Source of the DNA: Christiangramia flava JLT2011
GTDB lineage: Bacteria > Bacteroidota > Bacteroidia > Flavobacteriales > Flavobacteriaceae
Assembly (NCBI RefSeq): GCF_001951155.1
Contig: NZ_CP016359.1
Location: 885,001-949,000 of the forward strand
Reading direction: 5' to 3'
Length of the DNA: 64,000 nt
The translations under genes were made by a program, and so were the position numbers. Under the pieces are notes generated by a model. The model was not told the origin of the DNA. It saw nothing but the letters and a program-made list of their open reading frames with translations, and searched no databases. Below are positions 35,856-45,146 of this stretch, one piece after another; position 1 is the stretch's first letter, and each line of letters opens with the position of its first letter.

Positions 35856-36308
35856 TTATAAAGTAACAACTTCACCTCCGGCAGCTTCAATAGCTTCTTT
35901 CGCTGAGGCCGTAAATTTATGAACAGATACTTTCAACTTTGCCTTTAATTCACCTCTACCTAATATCTTAACTAGTTCGTTTCTTCCAGCCAGACCGTTC
36001 TCTACAAGAACATCCATATCAACAGTATCTTTAATTCTACCGTTATCAACTAATGTTTGTAGTGTATCCAGGTTGATTCCCTGGTACTCTTTACGATTTC
36101 TGTTGTTGAAACCGAACTTAGGAACACGTCTCTGCAAAGGCATTTGCCCACCTTCGAAACCGATCTTCTTAGAATAACCTGAACGTGATTTAGCCCCTTT
36201 ATGACCACGGGTAGCGGTTCCACCTTTACCCGAGCCTTCTCCGCGGCCTACACGCTTGCCATCCTTTTTTACTGAACCTTCTGCAGGTTTTAAGTTACTT
36301 AAATCCAT
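35856..36308 (-). CDS. rplO: 50S ribosomal protein L15
   Basis: L15 (uL15) is a late-assembly protein at the base of the central protuberance. The 150-residue product has the Gly/Arg/Lys-rich N-terminal extension (GRGEGSGKGGTATRGHKGAK) and the globular C-terminal part ending AIEAAGGEVVTL. Confidence 0.98.
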   Translation of the reverse strand: MDLSNLKPAEGSVKKDGKRVGRGEGSGKGGTATRGHKGAKSRSGYSKKIGFEGGQMPLQRRVPKFGFNNRNRKEYQGINLDTLQTLVDNGRIKDTVDMDVLVENGLAGRNELVKILGRGELKAKLKVSVHKFTASAKEAIEAAGGEVVTL

Positions 36309-36316
36309 GAGAGATA

Positions 36317-36499
36317 TTATTTTGTTTCTTCTACAGAAACTAAGTGTTTAACTTTATTTACCATACCAAGGATGTTTGGCGTATCGTCGTGCTCAACCGT
36401 TTGACCGATCTTCTTAAGACCAAGAGCCTCAAGAATTCGCTTCTGATTCTTTGTACGGTTGATGGCGCTTCTTGTTTTTGTAACTTTAATCTTTCCCAT
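36317..36499 (-). CDS. rpmD: 50S ribosomal protein L30
   Basis: A 60-residue L30 (uL30) starting MGKIKVTKTRSAINRTKNQK, with LGLKKIGQTVEHDDTPNILG and MVNKVKHLVSVEE. It lies between rpsE and rplO, eight bases before rplO. Length and motifs are normal. Confidence 0.98.
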   Translation of the reverse strand: MGKIKVTKTRSAINRTKNQKRILEALGLKKIGQTVEHDDTPNILGMVNKVKHLVSVEETK

Positions 36500-36511
36500 C
36501 TTTTCCTTGAT

Positions 36512-37036
36512 TTATCCTTTAAATACCTTTTCTAAAGAAATACCTCGCTGTTTTGCAACAGTTTCAGCACTTCTCAATTGTAATAAGGCATCAAAAGTAG
36601 CTTTAACAACGTTGTGAGGGTTAGAAGAACCCTGGTTCTTAGAAAGTACATCATGTACTCCTACTGATTCCAATACCGCACGAATAGCTCCACCGGCAAT
36701 GATCCCGGTACCAGTAGCAGCCGGCATCAATAACACTCTGGCTCCACCGTATTTACCTTTTTGCTCGTGAGGCAAAGTTCCTTTGTGAAGAGGAATTCTA
36801 ACAAGGTTTTTCTTGGCATCTTCCACGGCTTTGGAAATAGCATCAGCAACCTCTTTAGACTTTCCAAGTCCCTGGCCAACAACACCATTTTCATCTCCTA
36901 CTACTACAATAGCAGAAAAACCGAATGCTCTACCACCTTTAGTAACCTTCGTAACACGTTGTACTCCAACCAAACGGTCTTTCAATTCAAGACCTCCTGG
37001 TTTTACATGCTCTACGTTTTTATAATCTTGATACAT
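36512..37036 (-). CDS. rpsE: 30S ribosomal protein S5
   Basis: S5 (uS5) helps mRNA entry and decoding accuracy. The 174-residue product has the double-stranded RNA-binding N-terminal domain ([35 protein letters not shown]) and the C-terminal domain with [19 protein letters not shown]. Confidence 0.98.
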   Translation of the reverse strand: MYQDYKNVEHVKPGGLELKDRLVGVQRVTKVTKGGRAFGFSAIVVVGDENGVVGQGLGKSKEVADAISKAVEDAKKNLVRIPLHKGTLPHEQKGKYGGARVLLMPAATGTGIIAGGAIRAVLESVGVHDVLSKNQGSSNPHNVVKATFDALLQLRSAETVAKQRGISLEKVFKG

Positions 37037-37042
37037 ATCTTT

Positions 37043-37399
37043 TTAGAATTTTAGTCCTCCTTCGCGAGCACCTTCTGCTAATGATTTAACTCTTCCGTGA
37101 TATAGATACCCACCTCTGTCAAAAGAGATCGTATCGATTCCGGCTTTCTTCGCTTTTTCAGCAATGGCCTTACCAACCAATGCCGCCTGCTCTTGCTTGC
37201 TAGAAGCTGCAGCAGCGATGTCTTTATCTCTAGAAGAAGCTGACGCTAGGGTCTTTCCTTCTACGTCGTCGATGATCTGTGCATAAATCTCTTTATTGCT
37301 TCGGAAAACAGATAATCTTGGACGGCTCTCAGTACCAACGATATCCTTACGGATACGTCTTCTGATTTTATTTCTTCTATCTTGTTTTGAAACTGCCAT
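37043..37399 (-). CDS. rplR: 50S ribosomal protein L18
   Basis: L18 (uL18) binds 5S rRNA. The 118-residue product starts [20 protein letters not shown], has [20 protein letters not shown], and ends [17 protein letters not shown], all family features. Confidence 0.98.
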   Translation of the reverse strand: MAVSKQDRRNKIRRRIRKDIVGTESRPRLSVFRSNKEIYAQIIDDVEGKTLASASSRDKDIAAAASSKQEQAALVGKAIAEKAKKAGIDTISFDRGGYLYHGRVKSLAEGAREGGLKF

Positions 37400-37411
37400 A
37401 ATTACTTTTTA

Positions 37412-37954
37412 TTAAGCTGATTTACCTGCTTTTCTTCTTAGTTGTTCACCAACAAACTTGATACCTTTTCCTTTGTAAGGCTCAGGCTTTCTGAAAGAAC
37501 GGATCTTAGCAGCAACCTGTCCTACAAGTTGTTTGTCATGAGAAGTAAGTTTCACAACAGGATTCTTACCTTTCTCAGTCACAGTCTCCACTTTAACTTC
37601 AGGAGCCAAATCTATTACAATATTGTGAGAATAACCAACGGCAAGGTCAAGCTTGTTTCCCTGGTTGCTGGCACGATAACCAACACCAACCAGTTCCAGC
37701 TCTTTTGTGAAGCCGTTTGTTACACCTTCAATCATATTGTTCACCAAAGCACGGTAAAGACCGTGTTTTGCTTTCTGATCACTTTTATCTGAAGAACGCT
37801 CAAAAGAAATCGTGTTATCCTCAATGGTTACATCGATATCTGTAATTGTTTGCTGAAGTTCTCCTAATTTTCCTTTTACCGTTACAACACCGTCTTTGTA
37901 ATCTACCGTTACACCTTCTGGAATTGTAATTGGGCTTTTACCTATTCTTGACAT
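37412..37954 (-). CDS. rplF: 50S ribosomal protein L6
   Basis: L6 (uL6) sits near the factor-binding site of the large subunit. The 180-residue product has MSRIGKSPITIPEGV and the C-terminal RNA-binding signature PEPYKGKGIKF. ATG 37954 was chosen because MSRIGK is the universal start; an in-frame upstream start would overlap rpsH. Confidence 0.98.
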   Translation of the reverse strand: MSRIGKSPITIPEGVTVDYKDGVVTVKGKLGELQQTITDIDVTIEDNTISFERSSDKSDQKAKHGLYRALVNNMIEGVTNGFTKELELVGVGYRASNQGNKLDLAVGYSHNIVIDLAPEVKVETVTEKGKNPVVKLTSHDKQLVGQVAAKIRSFRKPEPYKGKGIKFVGEQLRRKAGKSA

Positions 37955-37967
37955 CTTTTTCGTCTTT

Positions 37968-38366
37968 TTAGTATACGTAGCACAATACCTCTCCACCAAC
38001 GTTTTCAGCCTTCGCCTGCTTTCCGGTCATTACACCATGAGAAGTAGAAACGATTGCCACACCAAGACCGTTCAGGATCCTTGGGATGTCGTTAGCGCCG
38101 GCATACTTACGTAGACCAGGTTTACTTATTCTTTGAATTTTCTTAATTACCGGCTCTTTGGTGAGTTTATCATACTTCAGAGCGATTTTGATGGTTCCCT
38201 GAGCGGTATCGTCATCAAACTTGTAACTAAGAATGTATCCTTGATCGAATAAAATTTTGGTGATCTCTTTCTTAACATTGGAAGCAGGAATCTCCACCAC
38301 ACGGTGATTTGCCGCGTTTGCGTTCCTGATTCTTGTTAGATAATCTGCAATAGGATCTGTATTCAT
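37968..38366 (-). CDS. rpsH: 30S ribosomal protein S8
   Basis: S8 (uS8) binds the central domain of 16S rRNA and in E. coli is the spc-operon repressor. The 132-residue product has MNTDPIADYLTRIRNANAAN and the C-terminal signature STSHGVMTGKQAKAENVGGE, then VLCYVY. Whether it autoregulates here is unknown. Confidence 0.98.
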   Translation of the reverse strand: MNTDPIADYLTRIRNANAANHRVVEIPASNVKKEITKILFDQGYILSYKFDDDTAQGTIKIALKYDKLTKEPVIKKIQRISKPGLRKYAGANDIPRILNGLGVAIVSTSHGVMTGKQAKAENVGGEVLCYVY

Positions 38367-38429
38367 TTATAAAATATTTCGGAAGTGGTTTTCTCTATTT
38401 AGAACCTTCTCCCAGTTAAAAAATAATTC

Positions 38430-38699
38430 TTACCAGCTAGCTTTCTTAACCCCTGGAATTAATCCCTTATTAGCCATTTCCCTGAACATTACACGGGAAA
38501 CTCCAAATTGTCTCATGTATCCCTTTGGTCTTCCGGTAAGTTTACAACGGTTGTGCAAACGAACAGGAGAAGAGTTTTTAGGTAATTTCTGCAACGCCTC
38601 CCAGTCTCCAGCTTCTTTCAGCTCTTCACGTTTCTTAGCGTACTTTTTTACCAGTTTTTGTCTCTTCACCTCACGGGCTTTCATTGATTCTTTAGCCAT
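38430..38699 (-). CDS. rpsN: 30S ribosomal protein S14, zinc-free form
   Basis: S14 (uS14) is in the head of the small subunit. The 89-residue length and the single Cys in [20 protein letters not shown] identify the long, zinc-independent form; the zinc form is about 61 residues with two CxxC pairs. It starts two bases after the rplE stop. Confidence 0.98.
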   Translation of the reverse strand: MAKESMKAREVKRQKLVKKYAKKREELKEAGDWEALQKLPKNSSPVRLHNRCKLTGRPKGYMRQFGVSRVMFREMANKGLIPGVKKASW

Positions 38700-38701
38700 A
38701 A

Positions 38702-39253
38702 TTAATTCTTTTTAAAAGGTAATCCTAATTCGGTTAACAATGCTTTCGCTTCCTTATCGGTATTGGCAGAAGTCACAAAAGTGATATCCATACCGGCAAT
38801 TCGGTTCACTGCATCAATATCGATCTCAGGGAAGATAATCTGCTCGGTTACCCCAAGGTTATAATTACCTCTTCCATCAAACCCATTAGATTTGATACCG
38901 TTAAAGTCTCTTACTCGCGGTAAAGCGGTAGTAATCAATCTATCTAAGAATTCGTACATTCTATATCCACGTAAAGTAACTTTAGCACCAATCGGCATTC
39001 CTTTACGAAGCTTAAATGACGCAACGTCTTTCTTGGAAATTGTAGCAACAGCTTTTTGACCACTGATAGCTGATAGTTCATCAACTGCATGATCGATAAG
39101 CTTCTTATCGGCTACAGCACCACCAACACCACGGCTGATGACGATTTTCTCCAGTTTTGGAATTTCCATTACGTTCGCGTAGCTGAATTCCTCACTAAGC
39201 GCATTCTTCACACGCTCGTTGTATTCCTGTTTAAGTCTTGGTAAGTATGCCAT
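38702..39253 (-). CDS. rplE: 50S ribosomal protein L5
   Basis: L5 (uL5) binds 5S rRNA and touches P-site tRNA. The 183-residue product has the signature near [19 protein letters not shown] and contains [20 protein letters not shown]. It starts two bases after the rplX stop. Confidence 0.98.
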   Translation of the reverse strand: MAYLPRLKQEYNERVKNALSEEFSYANVMEIPKLEKIVISRGVGGAVADKKLIDHAVDELSAISGQKAVATISKKDVASFKLRKGMPIGAKVTLRGYRMYEFLDRLITTALPRVRDFNGIKSNGFDGRGNYNLGVTEQIIFPEIDIDAVNRIAGMDITFVTSANTDKEAKALLTELGLPFKKN

Positions 39254-39255
39254 AA

Positions 39256-39567
39256 CTAAATTACTTCATTAGATTTTTTAGAAAATCTCACTTTCTTCCC
39301 ATCCTCTTCTTTGAAACCAACTCTGGTCGTGTTACCGTTATTATCGATAAGCGCTAGGTTGGAAATATGGATAGGAGCTTCCTTCTCTTTAATACCACCT
39401 TGTGGATTTTGAGCACTCGGCTTTTCATGTTTAGAGATCATGTTAACCCCTTCCACGATGGCTTTATTTTTATCACGAAGTACTTTCTGTACTTTACCTT
39501 CCTGACCTTTATGGTCTCCGGCAATTACACGAACAGTATCTCCTGATTTGATTTTAAGCTTTGTCAT
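39256..39567 (-). CDS. rplX: 50S ribosomal protein L24
   Basis: L24 (uL24) starts large-subunit assembly and lines the tunnel exit. The 103-residue product has the KOW motif ([20 protein letters not shown]) and [20 protein letters not shown]. It is 12 bases downstream of rplN. Confidence 0.98.
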   Translation of the reverse strand: MTKLKIKSGDTVRVIAGDHKGQEGKVQKVLRDKNKAIVEGVNMISKHEKPSAQNPQGGIKEKEAPIHISNLALIDNNGNTTRVGFKEEDGKKVRFSKKSNEVI

Positions 39568-39579
39568 TTTCTTAATGTA

Positions 39580-39948
39580 TTAAAGCACTTCAGGTGCCAA
39601 TGATACAATTTTCATGAATTGCTTATCACGAAGTTCACGTGCTACAGGACCAAATACACGGGTTCCGCGCATTTCTCCCTGAGGGTTCAAAAGCACACAG
39701 GCGTTATCATCAAAACGGATGTAAGATCCGTCTGGTCTGCGTACTTCTTTCGTGGTACGTACAACTACAGCTGTAGACACGGCTCCTTTTTTGATATTCC
39801 CGTTTGGAGTGGCTTCTTTCACACTCACAACGATCTTATCTCCAACTGAAGCGTATCGCTTTTTTGTACCTCCCAACACTCGGATCGCCAAAACTTCTTT
39901 GGCCCCGGTGTTATCTGCTACTTTTAGTCTGGATTCTTGTTGTACCAT
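39580..39948 (-). CDS. rplN: 50S ribosomal protein L14
   Basis: L14 (uL14) forms intersubunit bridges with 16S rRNA. The 122-residue product has [20 protein letters not shown] and the signature [20 protein letters not shown]. It starts two bases after the rpsQ stop. Confidence 0.98.
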   Translation of the reverse strand: MVQQESRLKVADNTGAKEVLAIRVLGGTKKRYASVGDKIVVSVKEATPNGNIKKGAVSTAVVVRTTKEVRRPDGSYIRFDDNACVLLNPQGEMRGTRVFGPVARELRDKQFMKIVSLAPEVL

Positions 39949-39950
39949 GA

Positions 39951-40208
39951 TTACTTCGCTCTTTCAATTATTTCTACTAATCTCCAACACTTGGATTTAC
40001 TCAAAGGTCTAGTTTCCATGATCTTTACAGTATCCCCTTCGTTGCAGTCATTATTTTCGTCGTGTGCTACGTACTTTTTCGTTTTTAAAACGAATTTTCC
40101 ATACATAGGGTGTTTTACTTTTTTCACCTCAGAAACCACGATAGATTTCTGCATTTTGTTACTTGTAACAACACCAATACGCTCTTTTCTTAAGTTTCTT
40201 TTTTCCAT
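39951..40208 (-). CDS. rpsQ: 30S ribosomal protein S17
   Basis: S17 (uS17) is an early-assembling OB-fold protein. The 85-residue product has [19 protein letters not shown], then [11 protein letters not shown] and [20 protein letters not shown]. Confidence 0.98.
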   Translation of the reverse strand: MEKRNLRKERIGVVTSNKMQKSIVVSEVKKVKHPMYGKFVLKTKKYVAHDENNDCNEGDTVKIMETRPLSKSKCWRLVEIIERAK

Positions 40209-40226
40209 CTTTCAGCAGAATAACAA

Positions 40227-40418
40227 TTATTGTTGTTCTCTTTTAGTTAACTCTGTAGCCAGTCTCGCAACCTTTCTTCTTTCAGCGCGCAGCTGAATAG
40301 GATTTTCAAGAGGCGATACAGCATGAGCCATCTTCAAATCTGCGTAAGCTTTACGAGACTTACCAAGCTCTTCTTGCAATTCTGCAACAGACAATTCTTT
40401 TACTTCTGATTGTTTCAT
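40227..40418 (-). CDS. rpmC: 50S ribosomal protein L29
   Basis: A 63-residue helical L29 (uL29) with MKQSEVKELSVAELQEELGK and LENPIQLRAERRKVARLATE. L29 lies at the tunnel exit. It is 11 bases after rplP. Confidence 0.98.
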   Translation of the reverse strand: MKQSEVKELSVAELQEELGKSRKAYADLKMAHAVSPLENPIQLRAERRKVARLATELTKREQQ

Positions 40419-40429
40419 AATTCAAAAAA

Positions 40430-40849
40430 TTATTCTTGATAATCTCTAGCTACAACAAATTTAGTTCTCACAGGAAGTTTCTGTGCCGCAAGACGAAGCG
40501 CCTCTTTAGCGATATCCATTGGTACACCACCAATTTCAAACATGATTCTTCCTGGTTTTACCACGGCTGCCCAGTATTCTACAGCACCCTTACCTTTACC
40601 CATACGTACTTCAAGAGGTTTCTTTGTAATAGGCTTATCTGGGAAAATTTTGATCCAGATAGAACCTTCTCTCTTCATGTAACGAGTAGCGGCAATACGC
40701 GCTGCCTCGATCTGGCGTGCGGTCACGAAGCTGGAATCCATAGATTTGATTCCAAAGGTACCATTTGAAAGTCTATGCCCTCTTTGAGCAAGCCCCTTCA
40801 TACGGCCTTTTTGTTGCTTACGGTATTTTGTTCTTTTAGGTTGTAACAT
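40430..40849 (-). CDS. rplP: 50S ribosomal protein L16
   Basis: L16 (uL16) organises the A site of the large subunit. The 139-residue product has [20 protein letters not shown] and the C-terminal [20 protein letters not shown]. The basic N-terminus and the tRNA-contact loop are intact. Confidence 0.98.
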   Translation of the reverse strand: MLQPKRTKYRKQQKGRMKGLAQRGHRLSNGTFGIKSMDSSFVTARQIEAARIAATRYMKREGSIWIKIFPDKPITKKPLEVRMGKGKGAVEYWAAVVKPGRIMFEIGGVPMDIAKEALRLAAQKLPVRTKFVVARDYQE

Positions 40850-40868
40850 TTCCTTTTACTTTAAAAAA

Positions 40869-41588
40869 TTACTTTCTACGACGTGATTTGTTTCCACCTC
40901 GTCCGGCACCGGATTTTTTTCCTTGGTTCTTAGCAAGGCCAACAAGAGGCGAAAGCTCTCTTTTTCCGTATACCTCACCTTTCATGATCCATACTTTAAC
41001 ACCCAGTCTACCATAAGTAGTATGAGCTTCCACTAAAGCATAATCAATATCAGCCCTAAAAGTTGACAAAGGGATTCTACCATCTTTGTATGATTCTGAA
41101 CGTGCCATTTCAGCACCGTTAAGACGACCGGAGATCTCAATTTTGATTCCTTCGGCGTTCATTCTCATAGCAGCCGCAATAGCCATCTTGATCGCACGAC
41201 GGTAAGAGATACGGTTCTCTATCTGTCTTGCAACACTTGCTGCTACGAGGTGAGCATCAAGTTCTGGCCTTTTAATCTCAAAGATGTTTATTTGAACTTC
41301 CTTGTCGGTAATCTTTTTAAGCTCTTCTTTTAGCTTGTCTACCTCCTGTCCACCTTTACCGATAATGATACCAGGTCTGGCAGTGGTGATAGTAACGGTT
41401 ACAAGCTTCAGCGTGCGCTCAATGATTACACGAGAAACACTAGCTTTAGAAAGACGTGCATGGATATACTTTCTAATCTTATCGTCTTCGGCTAATTTAT
41501 CGCCGTAGTCGTTTCCTCCGTACCAGTTGGATTCCCATCCTCTGATGATACCAAGGCGATTTCCGATTGGATTTGTCTTTTGTCCCAT
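40869..41588 (-). CDS. rpsC: 30S ribosomal protein S3
   Basis: S3 (uS3) lies at the mRNA entry channel. The 239-residue product has the N-terminal [20 protein letters not shown], a KH domain with [19 protein letters not shown], and the C-terminal domain with [20 protein letters not shown]. It ends in a basic tail ([11 protein letters not shown]). Confidence 0.98.
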   Translation of the reverse strand: MGQKTNPIGNRLGIIRGWESNWYGGNDYGDKLAEDDKIRKYIHARLSKASVSRVIIERTLKLVTVTITTARPGIIIGKGGQEVDKLKEELKKITDKEVQINIFEIKRPELDAHLVAASVARQIENRISYRRAIKMAIAAAMRMNAEGIKIEISGRLNGAEMARSESYKDGRIPLSTFRADIDYALVEAHTTYGRLGVKVWIMKGEVYGKRELSPLVGLAKNQGKKSGAGRGGNKSRRRK

Positions 41589-41596
41589 ACTCTCTC

Positions 41597-42004
41597 TTAG
41601 CTTTGTGTATTATTGTTTGCTCCAAGCACCAATGTTACGTGATTGGATCTCTTTCTAATTCTGTGTGCACGACCCTGTGGCGCTGGACGAAGTCTTTTCA
41701 ACATGCTTCCTCCATCCACACGAATCTCCTTCACGAACAATTCAGCATCTTCGATACTAGCATCTTCGTTCTTAGCCTGCCAGTTGGCAATAGCTGAAAG
41801 CAAAAGCTTCTCTAAACGGTTTGATGCCTCTTTTTTGCTGAATTTCAAAATATGAAGCGCTTTTTCTACTTTCTCTCCTCTTACCAGATCCGCAACTAGG
41901 CGCATCTTTCTTGGCGAAGTAGGGCAGTTATTCAACTTAGCAAAAGCTACCTGTTGCTTGGCTTCTTTTATTTGCTCTGCTCTTTCTCTTTTACGAACTC
42001 CCAT
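41597..42004 (-). CDS. rplV: 50S ribosomal protein L22
   Basis: L22 (uL22) lines the nascent-chain tunnel; changes in its loop can affect macrolides. The 135-residue product has [20 protein letters not shown] and a tip loop ending [20 protein letters not shown]. The loop looks normal. Confidence 0.98.
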   Translation of the reverse strand: MGVRKRERAEQIKEAKQQVAFAKLNNCPTSPRKMRLVADLVRGEKVEKALHILKFSKKEASNRLEKLLLSAIANWQAKNEDASIEDAELFVKEIRVDGGSMLKRLRPAPQGRAHRIRKRSNHVTLVLGANNNTQS

Positions 42005-42012
42005 AGCTTCAA

Positions 42013-42291
42013 TTATTTTTTACCTTTATTTTTCGCACCAGCATGCCCTCTAAAAGAACGTGTTGGCGAAAATTCTCCTAATTTATGACCCACCATGTTT
42101 TCAGTTACATAAACAGGTACAAATTGCTTCCCGTTATGCACAGCGATGGTTTGTCCAACGAAATCTGGAGTAATCATAGAAGCACGAGACCAGGTTTTGA
42201 TCACGGCTTTCTTTCCAGACTCAACATTCTGGGCAACTTTTTGCTCCAGTTTATAGTGAACGAAAGGTCCTTTTTTTAATGAACGTGCCAT
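42013..42291 (-). CDS. rpsS: 30S ribosomal protein S19
   Basis: S19 (uS19) is in the head, contacts 23S rRNA and binds as a complex with S13. The 92-residue product has [19 protein letters not shown] and the signature [20 protein letters not shown], then [12 protein letters not shown]. Confidence 0.98.
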   Translation of the reverse strand: MARSLKKGPFVHYKLEQKVAQNVESGKKAVIKTWSRASMITPDFVGQTIAVHNGKQFVPVYVTENMVGHKLGEFSPTRSFRGHAGAKNKGKK

Positions 42292-42297
42292 ATCTTA

Positions 42298-43134
42298 TTA
42301 TTTCTTTCTAGTCTTTCTGCGTTCTACAATATACTTGTTACTCGCCTTAGTCTTAGAACGGGTCTTGAATCCTTTTGCAGGAAGACCTTTTCTAGATCTT
42401 GGATGACCTCCTGAAGCTCTACCTTCACCACCACCCATTGGGTGATCGATTGGGTTCATCGCTACAGGTCTTGTTCTTGGTCTGATACCTAACCAGCGTT
42501 TTCTACCGGCTTTACCAGAGATCAATAGCTGATGGTCACTGTTAGAAACTGCCCCGATAGTCGCCATACAAGTAGACAGAATTCTTCTGATCTCTCCTGA
42601 AGGCAATTTGATCGTAGCATACTTCCCTTCTCTCGCAAGAAGTTGAGCAAAAGCTCCGGCACTACGAGCCATAACAGCTCCCTGACCAGCTCTAAGCTCG
42701 ATACAAGAAATGATGGTACCCAGTGGAATGTTCGCTAAAGGCATGGCGTTTCCAATTTCCGGAGCAACAGCTTCGCTTCCAGAAACGATGTTTTGACCTA
42801 CCTGAAGCCCATTCTGAGCAATGATATACCTCTTTTCGCCATCCTGATAGTTCAATAAAGCGATAAAGGCCGTTCTATTTGGATCGTATTCGATAGTTGC
42901 AACAGTTGCAGGAATCCCCTGCTTGTCACGTTTGAAATCGATAACTCGGTAACGTCTTTTGTGACCACCACCTTTGTAGCGCATGGTCATTTTACCCTGA
43001 CTGTTTCTACCACCTGATTTTTTGATCGGAGCCAAAAGGCTTTTTTCCGGCTTATCAGTAGTAATGGCGTCATACCCATTAACTACTCTAAAACGCTGAC
43101 CAGGTGTAATTGGTTTTAACTTTCTTACTGACAT
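42298..43134 (-). CDS. rplB: 50S ribosomal protein L2
   Basis: L2 (uL2) is near the peptidyl-transferase centre. The 278-residue product has [40 protein letters not shown], and the C-terminal signature [20 protein letters not shown] with the conserved functional His. Confidence 0.98.
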   Translation of the reverse strand: MSVRKLKPITPGQRFRVVNGYDAITTDKPEKSLLAPIKKSGGRNSQGKMTMRYKGGGHKRRYRVIDFKRDKQGIPATVATIEYDPNRTAFIALLNYQDGEKRYIIAQNGLQVGQNIVSGSEAVAPEIGNAMPLANIPLGTIISCIELRAGQGAVMARSAGAFAQLLAREGKYATIKLPSGEIRRILSTCMATIGAVSNSDHQLLISGKAGRKRWLGIRPRTRPVAMNPIDHPMGGGEGRASGGHPRSRKGLPAKGFKTRSKTKASNKYIVERRKTRKK

Positions 43135-43143
43135 TTTCTAGTC

Positions 43144-43434
43144 TTAAAGATTACTGTATAAATCAATAGTTTCACCTTCCGCCACCTGTACTACTGCTTT
43201 TTTGAAAGCACTAGTTTTACCAGTGATCATACCAGATTTTGTATATCTGGTCTTGCGATCCGGGCGGACATTAATAGTTCGAACTTTAGTAACAGAAACG
43301 CCATAAGCCGATTCGATCGCTTCTTTGATCTGAATCTTATTCGCCTTGTTACTAACCACAAATGTGAAACGATTATTCATTTCGCTATCTGCAGTTGCTT
43401 TTTCTGTAATAACAGGTTTAATTAAGATGCTCAT
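43144..43434 (-). CDS. rplW: 50S ribosomal protein L23
   Basis: L23 (uL23) is at the tunnel exit and docks trigger factor and SRP. The 96-residue product has MSILIKPVITEKATADSEMN and FVVSNKANKIQIKEAIESAY. It is nine bases before rplB. Confidence 0.97.
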   Translation of the reverse strand: MSILIKPVITEKATADSEMNNRFTFVVSNKANKIQIKEAIESAYGVSVTKVRTINVRPDRKTRYTKSGMITGKTSAFKKAVVQVAEGETIDLYSNL

Positions 43435-43442
43435 AACGTTTA

Positions 43443-44069
43443 TTAACTTAATTTCGACTCAATTCCTTCTAAAGAACCTTCAAGAAAGACGATGTTGTTA
43501 GCATTAAGAATTTTGTAAGTACTTAATTCTGAGCTATTTACGACTTCAGAGGTCTTCAAATTGCGCGACGACAAATATACGTTTTTATTTGAGTCACCCA
43601 ACACAATCAATGATTTTTTAGACTCAATCCCCAGAGACTGAAGAACTTCGATAAAATTCTTGGTCTTTGGTGTATCGAATGAAAAATCCTCTACTACGAT
43701 AATTGACTTATCGTTTGCTTTCATAGAAAGCGCTGATTTTCTGGCAAGACGCTTCAGGTTCTTGTTCAGTTTGAAGCTGTAATCCTTTGGTCTAGGACCA
43801 AAAATACGTCCACCACCTCTAAACACAGGAGACTTAATGCTACCTGCACGAGCGGTACCAGTACCTTTCTGCTTCTTGATCTTACGAGTAGATCCCGCAA
43901 TTTCAGCTCTTTCTTTAGCCTTATGAGTTCCCTGACGCTGATTTGCAAGGTATTGCTTTACATCAAGGTATACTGCATGTTCGTTTGGCTCTATAGCGAA
44001 AACAGCATCAGAAAGCTTTGCTTTTCTGCCTGTTTCTTTTCCTTTAATATCTAAAACTGCTATTTCCAT
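43443..44069 (-). CDS. rplD: 50S ribosomal protein L4
   Basis: L4 (uL4) lines the tunnel and, in E. coli, represses its own operon through the S10 leader. The 208-residue product has the tunnel loop region TRKIKKQKGTGTARAGSIKS and GGGRIFGPRPKDYSFKLNK. The start overlaps the rplC stop as TAATG. Autoregulation here is unproven but relevant to the leader at 44714-44819. Confidence 0.98.
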   Translation of the reverse strand: MEIAVLDIKGKETGRKAKLSDAVFAIEPNEHAVYLDVKQYLANQRQGTHKAKERAEIAGSTRKIKKQKGTGTARAGSIKSPVFRGGGRIFGPRPKDYSFKLNKNLKRLARKSALSMKANDKSIIVVEDFSFDTPKTKNFIEVLQSLGIESKKSLIVLGDSNKNVYLSSRNLKTSEVVNSSELSTYKILNANNIVFLEGSLEGIESKLS

Positions 44070-44680
44070 TACTTACTGATGATTACGTAAGAGTTTTTGT
44101 GACCAGGAACACATCCTTTTACTACAAGAAGATTCTTGTCTGCCACAATTTTTAAAACTCTAAGGTTTTCAACTTTTACATTTTCGCCACCCATTCTTCC
44201 GGCCATCTTCATTCCTTTGAATACTCTCGCAGGATAAGAAGCTGCACCAATAGAACCAGGAGCTCTTAAACGGTTATGTTGCCCGTGGGTAGCCTGTCCA
44301 ACACCTCCAAAACCGTGTCTTTTTACAACACCCTGGAAGCCTTTTCCTTTGGAAACGCCACTAATGTCAACAAATTCACCTTCTTTAAACTGTTCTACGG
44401 TGATCGCATCACCTAGTTTAAAATCACCATCAAATCCCTGGAATTCAACGACCTTACGTTTTGCAACGGTTCCTGCTTTTTTGGCGTGCCCAGCGGCAGC
44501 TTTATTTGCAGTCTTTACGTCATCGAAACCAAGTTGAAGTGCTTCGTACCCGTCAACCTCATTGGTTCTGACTTGGGTAACCACGCATGGCCCAGCTTCG
44601 ATCACGGTACAAGGGATGTTTTTCCCATTCTCGTCGAAAATGCTAGTCATGCCGATCTTTTTTCCTATTAACCCAGACAT
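44069..44680 (-). CDS. rplC: 50S ribosomal protein L3
   Basis: L3 (uL3) is an early-assembling protein reaching toward the peptidyl-transferase centre. The 203-residue product has [20 protein letters not shown] and the signature [20 protein letters not shown]. It is the first gene after an unusually long 150-base spacer with two hairpins. The usual order rpsJ-rplC-rplD is kept. Confidence 0.98.
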   Translation of the reverse strand: MSGLIGKKIGMTSIFDENGKNIPCTVIEAGPCVVTQVRTNEVDGYEALQLGFDDVKTANKAAAGHAKKAGTVAKRKVVEFQGFDGDFKLGDAITVEQFKEGEFVDISGVSKGKGFQGVVKRHGFGGVGQATHGQHNRLRAPGSIGAASYPARVFKGMKMAGRMGGENVKVENLRVLKIVADKNLLVVKGCVPGHKNSYVIISK

Positions 44681-44713
44681 ACTTAATTAATTATTAATTG
44701 TTTTTATTTATTC

Positions 44714-44748
44714 TCAAAAATTAAGGCCGAAAAATACATTTCAGCCTT
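44714..44748 (-). terminator. Attenuator-like hairpin upstream of rplC
   Basis: On the minus strand, AAGGCTGAAA pairs with TTTCGGCCTT (one G-U pair) across a 6-base loop and is followed by AATTTTTG. This resembles an intrinsic terminator inside the operon, 34 bases before rplC. Confidence 0.65.
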
Positions 44749-44799
44749 GAATTGTATCTTTCACCGTTTTTCCTTTGCTCGAAGCGCCGGACATGTTAA

Positions 44800-44819
44800 C
44801 CGGAAGCCGAAGCTTCCGG
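44800..44819 (-). other. UUCG-capped hairpin in the rpsJ-rplC leader
   Basis: On the minus strand, CCGGAAGC-TTCG-GCTTCCGG: a perfect 8-bp stem with the very stable C(UUCG)G tetraloop, 11 bases after the rpsJ stop. No U-run follows, so it is not a simple terminator. Confidence 0.75.
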
Positions 44820-44830
44820 ATATTGTTTTA

Positions 44831-45136
44831 TCACACTTTAATCTCTACTTCCACACCACTTGGCAATTCCAGCTTCATCAACGCATCGATCGTTTTTGAA
44901 GAAGAACTGTAGATATCAAGAAGTCTTTTGTAAGAACTAAGCTCAAACTGCTCTCTTGATTTCTTGTTCACGTGAGGTGAACGAAGTACAGTAAAGATCT
45001 TCTTGTTTGTTGGCAACGGAATAGGACCGGTAACAACAGCTCCCGTAGTTTTTACGGTTTTCACGATCTTTTCAGCAGACTTGTCTACCAGGTTGTGATC
45101 GTAGGATTTCAGTTTTATTCTAATTTTTTGACTCAT
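44831..45136 (-). CDS. rpsJ: 30S ribosomal protein S10
   Basis: S10 (uS10) is in the head of the small subunit and also acts as NusE in antitermination. The 101-residue product has [20 protein letters not shown] and the signature [23 protein letters not shown] 45136 was chosen; the frame continues upstream into fusA, but [10 protein letters not shown] is the usual start. fusA ends ten bases upstream. Confidence 0.98.
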   Translation of the reverse strand: MSQKIRIKLKSYDHNLVDKSAEKIVKTVKTTGAVVTGPIPLPTNKKIFTVLRSPHVNKKSREQFELSSYKRLLDIYSSSSKTIDALMKLELPSGVEVEIKV

Positions 45137-45146
45137 TTTCCTAAGA

